Origin: Crotophaga sulcirostris | Taxonomy: Eukaryota > Chordata > Aves > Cuculiformes > Crotophagidae | Direction: 5' to 3' | NCBI GenBank assembly: GCA_013397455.1 | Contig: VYZB01000210.1 | Coordinates: 1,168,708-1,232,707 of the forward strand | Length of the DNA: 64,000 bases | Position numbers and translations under genes: made by a program | In this document: positions 35,446 through 44,960 of the stretch, one piece after another | How positions within the stretch are numbered: position 1 is the stretch's first letter | Layout: each line of letters starts with the position of its first letter | The notes under the pieces: model-generated | What the model was told of the DNA's origin: nothing | What the model saw: the letters and a program-made list of their open reading frames with translations, nothing else | Database searches by the model: none

Positions 35446-37190
35446 TCACATTTAGGAAGTACAGAAAAAACTGCGAGATATGTTGATGAAATTACTTGTA
35501 GGCTGAACTCTGGAATAACTGTCACTGAAAATCCAGAAAGACCAGTGTTCCTTCCCTCCCCACCGCATATTACTTTCAACTTTAAAAACCAATCCCTTTG
35601 TTTTCCAAAATACAGTAATGAAAGTAAAGTACTGATTCCTAATTTCATCATGACATGAGTACACATTCAATTATTGTGGACACAATCCCTGGACAAAACG
35701 TTATAGTTTAAAGACTTTGGTCAAAGAATAAAGGCAGGCTGACAACATTGCATTTTTCAGGCACAAGTGATCGTTTCGAGGTTACAACAAAAGTAGAACA
35801 GAAAAGCAAAAAGTCAACAAATTTTAAATGATTCACTGAAACTTTAGATTTCAGTTTAAATGTTTCTATTCTACAATCTTTTCTCTCCTTAAGCCTACTT
35901 CCATTCTGAGTAGAAAAACAAATTGTCTTAATTCATATGCGCTTTATACCTACCTGAATATAGCCACCAATCGATCAATTCCACAGTCAGATGGCGAGGA
36001 CATCATAAAAACATTACATGGATCAAATTTATAGTGCTTCAAAACTCTTCTCCAATATATGTTGGCCTCCAAGGATTCACATTAACAAAACTGGGTTTTT
36101 GTGTTGGCAATCCTGAAAAATGACCTAATGTGACCCTATGAAACGATGTCGTTGTAGATTAGCAATTAGAGAGTGGAAGAGTGGCTCGCTTCTAAAATCT
36201 CTAAATAACTCATCATTAAAATAAGAACCTCACTTTGCGCTTTGCATTTCAATGTTTTATCTGTTTATTTTCTTTCTTTGCCTCTACATTCAGTAAAATA
36301 TTTCTTTTAGTAAGCATTTGTCAGACAGTTAGACAGACTGAGACATCAGATGTCTTTTCCCTGGTAGGAGATAATCATTCATCCCTAAACAGCAAGATGG
36401 ATCCGATAACCAAATATTGAGCTCCCTGGCATAAGTTCAGATGAAGTGGCAGGGGCACTAGATTTTATTTTAATATGTTAATCTAATAAAATGGTGCAGT
36501 TTATTTTATATCTTAAGGGAGAGGTGCTGATATTATCTCAACTTTAGATGTGTACTCACTTGTCTGTAGAGATCAGTCTTCTGCTTTATCAGGGTGATGT
36601 TACTGGATGTGGCAATTTATAATTGGAAATGGCAGCTTGGAGATTTGCTAAAAGCTTTGGCTTTTTTCTGAATACTGTGGAATTTCATTAATTATTATTA
36701 TCTTGACTATGAAAAGAGGATTTGCCCAAGGGCAGTTTTGAAGCTCCTTAAAAATTATTTTCCTCCATGGAAGGTTGCCAAGATTTCAGATTTCTCTGTC
36801 AAAAGGCTCAACTTGGTTAGTGAGAGGTGGCTAGAATGAGCGTGAACATTTACAGCTTTGGGAAGGAGACCTCTAACATTGCTCACTCTCTTTGAGGCCA
36901 TGTTATCCCCTTGAAGTAGGGACAATTGTCACAAATAATAGCCCACTGAAAAACCCTAACTGGCAGCTTCTGCTTTTGCCTTTGCACAGCATGAGGAAGG
37001 AGCTGCCAGCACAGTTCCCTAAGCAAGGTGTATTCAACTCACAGCCAGGTGAGTCCTAGCAAAGTGGGATCCTTTCTAAACTGGCATGTTCCAGAGCATA
37101 TCTTTACTTCTCATTGTCCCTTCTACAACACAACCGGAGAAGTAACTTGAAAAGTGAAGATTTCATATGAATACTGCACTCTGAAGCTGG
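35446..37190. other. Unique noncoding sequence
   Basis: Nothing is recognised. Confidence 0.5.
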
Positions 37191-37355
37191 GAATCACAGA
37201 GTCCCAGAATCAGAGAATGATTGAGGTTGGAGAGGACCTCTGCAGATCAACTCGTCCAGCCCTCCTGCCTGAGCAGGACCACCTAGAGTCAATTGTATGG
37301 GACCACGTCCAGTCAGTTTTTGAATATCTCCAAGGATGGAGACTTCACAATGCAA
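37191..37355 (-). mobile_element. CR1 LINE 3' end (older type), left half of a head-to-head pair
   Basis: GAATCACAGAGTCCCAGAAT at the left is a degenerate tail. GAGGTTGGAGAGGACCTCTG and GAATATCTCCAAGGATGGAG are standard text of a reversed CR1 3' end. It breaks off at about 37355, where a second CR1 on the opposite strand begins. Confidence 0.85.
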
Positions 37356-37360
37356 ACCAC

Positions 37361-37797
37361 CTTAGAAGGTGAAGGGTTTGGAGCACAAGCCCTATGAGGA
37401 TCGACTGAGGGAGCTGGGGTTGTTTAGCCTGAAAAAGAGGAGGCTCAGGGGAGGCCTTATTGCTCTTTACCTAAAAGGAGGTTGTAGTCAGGCAGGGGTT
37501 GGTCTCTTCTCTCAGGTGACCAGTGACAGAACTAGAGGACATGGACTCAAGCTTCGTCAGGGAGAGTTTAGGCTTGATATTAGGAAAAAGTTCTTCACTG
37601 AAAGGGTGATTGGCCATTGGAATGCGCTGCCCGGGGAGGTGGTGGAGTCACCATCCCTGGAGGTGTTTAAGAGGAGATTGGATGAGGCATTCAGTGCCAT
37701 GGTTTAGATGATGGGTTGGTGTTAGTGTTGGGTTATAGGTTGGACTTGATGAACTCAGAGGTCCTTTCCAACCTTGTAATACTGTGATACTGTGATA
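37361..37797 (+). mobile_element. CR1 LINE, GATACTGT-tail subfamily, right half of a head-to-head pair
   Basis: The plus-strand copy runs from ORF2 (GTGAAGGGTTTGGAGCACAA) to a tail of two to three GATACTGT units at 37780-37797. Its truncated 5' end abuts the truncated 5' end of the older minus-strand CR1. That arrangement comes from insertion of this copy into or beside the older one. Confidence 0.95.
37369..37707 (+). pseudogene. CR1 ORF2 C-terminal fragment, 112 codons open
   Basis: Shows [20 protein letters not shown], then [20 protein letters not shown] (three codons shorter than its relatives, missing the NHL position), [14 protein letters not shown] and [20 protein letters not shown], and ends SAMV-stop. 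The in-frame deletion of a few codons is the only structural change. Confidence 0.9.
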
Positions 37798-40211
37798 GAA
37801 AAATGGATGTTATAATTAAGGAAGATGCTCCAGCAACTCCAGCAAAATAAATCTATTTTGCATAGGCTTCAGAGGAAAGCCAGTGAAGGAACAGCAGACA
37901 TAACCTTCTGCAATGAGAGGAAACAAAATGAGAAACTGCATCGCAATATTTTATCAAAACCTGAAAATTATCATCAACTTTTTAAAAGGTAGATAGAAAT
38001 CTCCTCTCCACCAATTTTTTTCCCCACCAAAGAGATCCTTATGGAACAACTCTCTTCTTTCATCCTTTTTCCACCAGACACATTCAGAGCAGATAGGACC
38101 GTGACCTTTTTATATTGTAAGCCCTTCAAACAATTCCCAATTGATGAGCAAAACAGAAAGAAGCCCATCCCAGGGCTGAAAGTGACTCATCTCTCTAAAG
38201 CAGACAAGTCCTTGTGATGAGTCACTTTCTTTTGATGCAAGTTTAAAAGTAAATAAAAGGTGAGGATACAGCATTTTAAAGCTGCCTCCACTGCAGTACT
38301 TAGATAAAAGCAACATCAGCTTTCATCCTGAAGTCTCAAGGTGCAAGGCTGAGGGTACAGCATTGTGTCTTGCCATGATGGGAAGTTCTCACCTTCCTAT
38401 CAGTGCCTGCAGGAGGTGAAACATCTACTTGCATTGCTGCAGAAGGGCTCTGTGCACACGGCTGTAGTCAATGCTCCACACCAAAAAGCTGCAAAATTAA
38501 TAACATGCAGACTCCACTCCAGGTACTCAGCACCATAATAAAGGTTTGATAAAAACAGAAGCAACTCTGAGTATTATGAAGGGGAAAACTTGGCAAAGAA
38601 GTATTGCCAAAACGGCACAAAATTTCTCATCAATGCATAAAATCTTTATTGATACATTTACCTTTCCTCTGTAACTCACCTTATGTTTTGTTTTAAAGCT
38701 GGATGAGGCAATTGCTCTTTCTTTTATTCCAGAAAAGAAAGGACTGAAGCAGGGAGGTGATAGCCAATGAAAATATATAAATTTCTAAAATACACACGAA
38801 GAATATCAGAAGGGACCTCTCTTACTCAAAGCTTCAGATCTACAGATTAGCATCCTTGTTTAGCCTGGATTTGCAGGCCAGGCTATAGATTTTGGACACC
38901 CTGTTTCCTTTTATCCACAGCTATTTTCTGTCGATTCATGAGGAGATCTAAGGTCAGAGACACCCAAAAAAGAGAGGGACAGCCGATGACTGCCTCCCCA
39001 TCAGCTAGAAGGGAGTGCTTGGCTTTACAACAAATCCATGTCTGGAATGTTTAAAATGGACATCAAGGGATAAACGTGACCTTGAAAAGGAATTAAAGTT
39101 CTTGATCTACTTAACCACTTCTTTAGCTATAACCAGTGAGAAAGTCTGTACCCTGAAGGGAGAGTCTGCACCCATCTTATTCTTTATTTTTCCTCTTTCC
39201 TCATTCATCTTTCTCCTCTGGTTTTCCTCTTTTCTGTCTGTGATTTCTCCAGGCTTCCACCTGTGTTTCTCTCTGCAGGAACTCCTCGCTCATAGACTCA
39301 CCTTACACTCTCTACTGATATGATCATCAGCAGAAGATATTTTTTCTGAATGTATTTAATTTTTTTACTTGACTTCAAAGTGGAAAAAAATGGGAAATCT
39401 GGCACGGAAGGAAGTAACTCAGAACTGCTAATATTTTTGTCGCAGAAACGAAATTAAGCGAAAATGCCATATACCATACTATGGTATACACTATGCTGCA
39501 TAAAGACAATGTGCCTTGCAATTAGGACAATTACTCAACAAGTAATACCACAAGATCATATCTCTAGCAGTAAATACCATCTTGACTGTTGTCTGGTCCT
39601 AAATTCAACTGTCACAATCTGAACCCAATATAGGATGGTCACATGCACTCATAGGCAGCTCCTGGACTGAGGTGCACCTAAGATTCAATAACATTTAGAT
39701 GGAGGTATAAGGGTATAATTCCATATATTTCTGCCCAGATTTTAACTCAGTTGTATCTTAAATGACCAAGTAGTTTGGTGGATTTGGCATTTGGACTCTT
39801 AATGTTCCATTGTCTTCCAATTTTCTCTGGTTTTGAGACATCTTACAGACCAGGTGAGCAAAGTGGCAAAAATGAGGAAAAGCTATTGTGGTGGTTGTTC
39901 CTCTGAAAAATTATTGAAGTGGCACTTGAGCTATGACTAATTTATTTAGTATTCAGAATTTAGTGAATTCTTTTGTCACAACACCCATCATAAATAAAAG
40001 AAAAAAAATAGAAACCTGTTTGATGCCTCAGGCATGTTTTAGTTTGGTGTTCAGGTCAGTTCATTTCAATGCTTAATTTTTAGTGGTTCATTTAACATAA
40101 CTGTTTAGACTAGAAAATATTTTCATATAAAATTTGTTTTTTTAGGGTCAGTTGCTGTCACCTCAAAATATTTTGTCTCAGATGATTAAAATTAAATGAT
40201 TAAATATGTTA
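37798..40211. other. Unique noncoding sequence
   Basis: 2.4 kb without a recognised element. A short near-palindrome, ATACCATA-C-TATGGTAT, lies at 39471-39487. The 102-codon plus frame at 39015-39323 ends in a hydrophobic, Phe/Ser-rich stretch from a T-rich region and is not credible as a gene. Confidence 0.5.
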
Positions 40212-40420
40212 GAAAAGGTGGTCTTGTTGATTGAGCACTTGAATGGGACTCAGCAGACTCAAGCCGAATTTCAATCCCTGCTACTGATTCTTTATGTGAC
40301 CTTGGGTAAAACATTTAGGCTGCATCTCCAAAGCTTTTTGAGTACAAATAGTTTTACTCACACAGTCACTCTCACAGCTTTTATGTTTGCAACTCAGTAT
40401 CCTTCCCGTGAAAGAAGGAA
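40212..40420 (+). mobile_element. MIR-type (CORE) SINE remnant
   Basis: The tRNA-like head is visible as GGTGGTCTTGTTGATTGAGC (A-box region) and ATTTCAATCCC (B-box region). The MIR core follows: TTTATGTGACCTTGGGTAAA and ACATTTAGGCTGC. Placement and spacing fit the ancient amniote MIR family, which is rare but present in birds. The 3' half is eroded. Confidence 0.65.
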
Positions 40421-40976
40421 ATGATAACTTTCCAGTACTTATAGAAACGAAACCTACCGGTTACTAAGGTATCCAAAACCCCGCACTGTTAGAGGGTATA
40501 GGAGCTTCCAATAAAAATTATTGTCTAATAGACAACATTTTTTAAAACCAAAGACAATATTATGTTGCAAGATAGCTATTACATACCTCTAAGCCATCAA
40601 TAAGAAACAAGTGTTCTGATGCCGATGTGCAATTTCTAATTTTTCCCTGACTTTTACCACTATTCTTTTCATGCAGAAACAAAACTGCAAGAAAGAACAC
40701 ACACATAAACCAGCAAATTTTCAAGCCCTCCAATGATCTTTCCTCTCTATTTTTTTCTTCAGCCCAGCTGAGTCTTCTTGCACACCTCCAAAAGGTACTT
40801 TCTTTGCACACTTTCCTCAAAATGCAGTACGAATTCACCAGATGCATGGCAACACTTGAACCATTGGACAGACCTCTTTCACAAAGGAAGCAAGAAAATT
40901 ATTAATTCAGTAGGAATTGGAGTTGTAATTTGTCATCTTTTCCCTGAAGACAAGCCCTTTAAATGGCTTTCATAAT
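40421..40976. other. Unique noncoding sequence
   Basis: Nothing is recognised. The minus-strand 95-codon frame at 40560-40847 has no family features. Confidence 0.5.
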
Positions 40977-41026
40977 TTGGGTTATAGGTTGGACTCAATG
41001 ATCTCAGAGGTCCTTTCCAACCTTGT
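40977..41026 (+). mobile_element. Very short CR1 3' end, GATACTGT subfamily type
   Basis: Only the last 50 bases of a CR1 are present: TTGGGTTATAGGTTGGACTC to CTTTCCAACCTTGTAA. The octamer tail is replaced by an AAATATAAATATAAAC-type run. This is near the lower size limit for a CR1 insertion. Confidence 0.85.
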
Positions 41027-41404
41027 AAATAAATATAAATATAAACATATATCCCAAGTATTAGCTATGTAGCAGTTGCCCTCCAGATGCCAGGTTCTCC
41101 TTCCAGCCCCTGTTTCCCAACCACCTAAGAGAGGACATTCATTCTTCTATGAGTTCAATATTACAGTAGTGCAAGTGGGAGTAACAATGCATTTACTGGT
41201 GGAAAGGAAGGGTGCATATCAGAAGAACATTGTTTACTAAGACTTTGCTGATTTACCTAAAGTGAGAATCTTCGTATGCTGCTTCTTGCCTAATCAGGAC
41301 TATTTTCTCAACACTCATACAAATTCAAACAGGAAGCAGTGGCCCCAACAGCTTCAATACTTGAGGCACAAATCATTTATTTGTCTGGATAGATCCATCA
41401 TGAT
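41027..41404. other. Unique noncoding sequence
   Basis: Nothing is recognised. Confidence 0.5.
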
Positions 41405-41562
41405 GTCATAGAATCATAGAATGGTTTCAGTTGAAAAGAACCTTAAAGCTCATCCAGTTCCAACCTCCCTGCCATGGGCAGGGACACTTTCCACTAGGTC
41501 AGGTTGCTCATAGTCTCATCCAACCTGGCCTCGAACACCATCAGGGATGTGACATCCATAAC
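41405..41562 (-). mobile_element. CR1 LINE 3' end
   Basis: GTCATAGAATCATAGAATGG tail, then CCTTAAAGCTCATCCAGTTC, then CTGCCATGGGCAGGGACACT, and the degraded ORF2 end TCTCATCCAACCTGGCCTCG. It is a minus-strand copy of the subfamily with the CCATGGGCAGGG block. Confidence 0.92.
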
Positions 41563-42080
41563 CATTAGATGTCCTCTGCTGCCTTTTGCCCACACATCTC
41601 TGTGACTTTCTTTCTCTCCAAATATTTGTACGACAGAGATCATTTCCATTAATAATTTTAATAACTATTTACAGGAGGAACACAATGTAACTTTTTTTTA
41701 AACTTAACCCAAGGTTGCTAAGAATTTCTTGCTTGAGTGTTTCTTTCATATAATAAACTATTAATCATTCAGCTGAACTCAGAGTGTTTTCATCTTCACA
41801 ACTTTCATAATTTTTCCACAGGAAACCCAAGCATACTGAGCAATATTACCTCTGTTTACATTGTCTTTGCAAATAACTAAAGGAAACAATATACTAAACC
41901 CAAAATTCTAGTGACTTAAAAGGGGATAATTTATCAATGGATAATAATATTCCTGTTTTCAATTATTCTCTGCTCTTTAGAACAAGAGCAGAGGCCTGTC
42001 TTTGAATAGGGATAGAAATACATGAGTAATTTCTACTGAGTGTATTATGAAGTCAGATTTACTCCAAAACCCATACTCAC
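41563..42080. other. Unique AT-rich noncoding sequence
   Basis: Nothing is recognised. Confidence 0.5.
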
Positions 42081-42327
42081 AGGGATAAAATTTTAAGCTG
42101 AAAGAGGGTAGATTTAGATTAGATACAAGGAAGAATTTTTTTCTGTGAGGGTAGTGAGACACTGGAACAGGTTGTCCAGAGAAGGAGTAGATGCCCCACC
42201 CCTGGAAGTGTTCAAGGCCAGGTTGGATGGGGCTTTGAGTGTCCTGATCCAGTGGGAGGGGGGTTGGAACTGGATGATCTTTAAGGTCCACTCCAACTCA
42301 AACCCTTCTGTGACTCTGTGAATCTAT
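42081..42327 (+). mobile_element. CR1 LINE 3' end
   Basis: GCTGAAAGAGGGTAGATTTA, CTGTGAGGGTAGTGAGACAC, GTTCAAGGCCAGGTTGGATG and a GATCTTTAAGGTCCACTCC block lead to a degenerate tail (CTGTGACTCTGTGAATC). The frame of the ORF2 end is broken and the CCATGGCAGGG block is partly deleted. Confidence 0.92.
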
Positions 42328-42393
42328 AAACCTTCACAATTTTTACTTGCAGTGGCAGGTTTCATAGAGCTGTGGCAGGGTCCAGCTCTATGA
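42328..42393. repeat. 12-base perfect inverted repeat between two CR1 copies
   Basis: TTCATAGAGCTG (42361-42372) and its exact complement CAGCTCTATGAA (42383-42394) flank a 10-base loop. The right arm touches the start of the next CR1. It would form a stable hairpin in single-stranded DNA or RNA. Confidence 0.8.
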
Positions 42394-42565
42394 AGGTTTC
42401 CCAGGGAAGTTGTGGCTGCCCCATCCCTGGAGGTGTTCAAGGCCAGGTTGGATGGGGCTTTGAGCACCCTGATCCTGTGGGAGGTGTCCCTGCCCATGGC
42501 AGGGGGGTGGAACTGGGTGATCTTTAAGGTCCCTTCCAACTCAAGCCATTCCAAGATTCTATGAC
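42394..42565 (+). mobile_element. CR1 LINE 3' end
   Basis: AGGTTTCCCAGGGAAGTTGT, GGAGGTGTTCAAGGCCAGG, GAGGTGTCCCTGCCCATGGC and CTTTAAGGTCCCTTCCAACT lead to AAGATTCTATGA. It is a plus-strand copy of the same subfamily as 10663, 67 bases after another CR1. Confidence 0.92.
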
Positions 42566-42645
42566 CTGTTTGCCCTCATTTTCTTGTCTGTAAAACGGAG
42601 ATAATACCACTCTTTTGTGCAGGAATTGCAAAGCCAGGGCAAACC
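42566..42645 (+). mobile_element. MIR-type SINE remnant (core/3' part)
   Basis: CCCTCATTTTCTTGTCTGTA then AAACGGAGATAATACCACTC matches the MIR segment CTCAGTTTCCTCATCTGTAAAATGGGGATAATA. It starts right where the preceding CR1 tail stops, so that CR1 may have inserted into this MIR. No MIR head is visible on the other side. Confidence 0.5.
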
Positions 42646-43240
42646 TCAGTTTAGCAGCAAAGATTTCAAGCTTCTCACATGAGAGCTGAGTTCTGCTTGC
42701 TTATAATTCTACTGTCTACATGGTAACAACCTTTGTTAACCCTCCCATATTTCTCTTTCTTGTCGACTTTGCCTATCTTATCCAAGAAGATTGTGCATTT
42801 TTGAGGACAGGGCTTTGCTTTCATGCTGTATTTGTGCCAGTTCTAACAAAAGGAGACTTCTGTTACATATCTACTGCTATTCCCAGTGATTGAATAGTGC
42901 TTTAAAATCCTCTGAGGAGAAGTGATCAATGTAGAACAAGGCATTAGCACTGCAGAGAGATCCATAGCTTGCAATACACAAATAGACTGATTCCACTGGT
43001 GTAAAAGGGAGCTGTCTGCCTTCTCAAATATCCTAAGCACAAATTGATGCAATGAGATAGTTCAAGTTAGCTCCCAAATTTAAAAAATATAGATACAAGC
43101 ATAAAATGTAAATAATATTTATTTTGAGAAAAGTTTATTAGATACTCTCAGCTTTTGAGATAGTTATTTCCTTTGCCAGACAGCCTTCTCTCTGGCCTTG
43201 GTAATTTCAGAGTAAGCAGACAGTGCTTTCAGACATAATC
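42646..43240. other. Unique noncoding sequence
   Basis: Nothing is recognised. Confidence 0.5.
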
Positions 43241-43740
43241 TCAGCCTTCCCTCTGCCAGAACATCACTCTGCTTGTTCGCTGCCTTCCAAAAGCTAGTCT
43301 GCAGCACTCTCCCATCCTGAGTGCTCTGCACTGATTACACAGGAGTTGGGAGTTGGCACATCACCTGACAAAGGGTACGACGGCGTTTTAGCATCAAGGC
43401 TTCCCACAGGAGACATTATACCTTCAAGGGGGAGAAGCAGAAGGGGAAGGGGGGGAGCAGGGGAAGGGGGATGAATGCGCAGTGGCAAGACACCCAGGAT
43501 GTCACTTACAGTCGGTTGGCCGCAGTCTTCAGGGTTCACTTCCATTAAGCTTTGTGTCAGTTCTGAAACTTTACACATGAGGCTGTGTGAAGCGTTCTGC
43601 CACTGCTGACTGCCCGGGGCTAGCCCACAGTATCTATCTTGTCTCTGGTTTTCCAGAAAACCTCTCTGAGAATTAGTTGCATATGTTGGCCAAGCTAACC
43701 ATAGGAGGCGAGGTTTTGCCTGTTGTTTGTTATCTTGGGA
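43241..43740. other. CpG-richer pocket with a strong G-quadruplex motif
   Basis: The plus strand carries five G runs (43428-43432, 43443-43446, 43449-43455, 43460-43463, 43466-43470); the last four have loops of only 2, 4 and 2 bases. About nine CpGs lie between 43375 and 43710. A 163-codon minus-strand frame crosses the block, but it begins in an (ATT)n repeat and has a Pro/Leu run encoded by the G-rich tract, so it is not called a gene. A regulatory element is possible. Confidence 0.4.
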
Positions 43741-43795
43741 CTGGATTATTATCATTATTATTGTTGTTATTGTAATTATCATCATTATTTGATTT
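43741..43795. repeat. (ATT/ATC/GTT)n trinucleotide repeat
   Basis: An imperfect run of ATT, ATC and GTT triplets with a three-base period over about 50 bases. Confidence 0.85.
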
Positions 43796-44256
43796 GGGGT
43801 GGGGTTTCTGCAAAGGATGCGTCTTAGTTTGGGGTTTTTAAGAGAAGGTAGAACAGCATAAAGTACGGCAAAGCATAACTGAATATTTAGTATCTCAAGA
43901 AGAAAGGAGTGATGGTAATGAGGTGAGTTCTCATGGCATGAAGAAAATTCTCCTCTGTGGGCTTTTAACTAAGGTTGTAAAAGCAGCATCAAAAGTGCTT
44001 GCAATAATGTGATGGCAGCTGCTCTGAGTCTCTATTTTATCTACCTAAAAAATGGAGACATTATTATCAAAAACAACTCCAATAAATTTAACTTGTATTC
44101 AAAGGGGAAGAGACTAATTGCCATACCATTACCAGATATGGAGCTAAAAATTTGCAGCTATTTTTTTAAAGCCTACATACTGTTGCAGTATTTCATCAGT
44201 CAGGAACAATAACACAATGGCACTTTGTGGACCAAAGTTTAGAATTTTTCTTCAGA
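43796..44256. other. Unique noncoding sequence
   Basis: Nothing is recognised. Confidence 0.5.
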
Positions 44257-44510
44257 AAACTTTAAATTTAGGGAGATTTAGATGAAATATTAGGAAGAGA
44301 TGTTTTCCTGTGAGGGTGGTGAGGCACTGAAAGAGGTTGCCTAGAGAAGCTGTGACTGCCCCATCCCTGGAGGTGTTCAGGACCAGTCTGGATGGGGCTT
44401 TGAGCCCCCTGATCCAATGGGAGGTGTCACTGCCCATGGCAGGGGAGGTGGAACTGGATGGGCTTTAATGTCCCTTCCAACCCAAAAAATTCTATGATTC
44501 TATGATTCTG
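44257..44510 (+). mobile_element. CR1 LINE 3' end
   Basis: GAAATATTAGGAAGAGATGT, CTGTGAGGGTGGTGAGGCAC, CCCCATCCCTGGAGGTGTTC, ACTGCCCATGGCAGGGG and a tail of two to three ATTCTATG octamers. It belongs to the same subfamily as 10663 and 42394. Confidence 0.93.
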
Positions 44511-44844
44511 TTATTCTTCACTGGTTACCTCTCATTTTCTTTGTAGTGTTAAGTTAGAGAGGAATGTACTTTTATTATAAGTCACTTCTTTCCCAGTTGT
44601 GGCGGGGGAATAGTGGCTGGGCTAGACTCTTCTACAGTCCAGACACTAAGAAACCATCTTTTTTAAAAAAAATATGCTCAGACTTATGCTCAGACTCTTT
44701 CCAGAAAGACAACCTGATGATGCCAAACTGAACTTTGTGAAGTCCATCTGTGCTCATGCTAAGCATGTTTATTTTTTTCTCATTCCTTTGTTAATAAAAA
44801 AACTGGGGAAAAGATAGGAGGAAGGTAGGAATATATATGTACAT
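44511..44844. other. Unique noncoding sequence with a 12-base tandem duplication
   Basis: TATGCTCAGACT is repeated exactly at 44673-44684 and 44685-44696. Nothing else is recognised. Confidence 0.6.
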
Positions 44845-44960
44845 TTAGAGCATAAACTTGGGATCTAGAAGTGTTGGATTTGGGTTCAAGAGCTGGTCCA
44901 GACAAGGCCATGTATGCATAATAAAAAAGTTACTTATCTCTCAGTGGATCACAATAATTT
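44845..44960 (+). mobile_element. Possible MIR-type SINE remnant
   Basis: GATCTAGAAGTGTTGGATTT then GGGTTCAAGAGCTGG (B-box-like) and GTTACTTATCTCTCAGT follow the order of the MIR head and core. The homology is short and diverged. Confidence 0.35.

Noticed and set aside
35343..35666. Open frame translated through the N gap
   Set aside because: The run of unknown residues removes stop codons artificially.
43294..43785. 163-codon minus-strand open frame
   Set aside because: It starts inside an (ATT)n repeat (Ile/Thr/Met run) and continues through a G-rich tract (Pro/Leu run). Composition explains its length.
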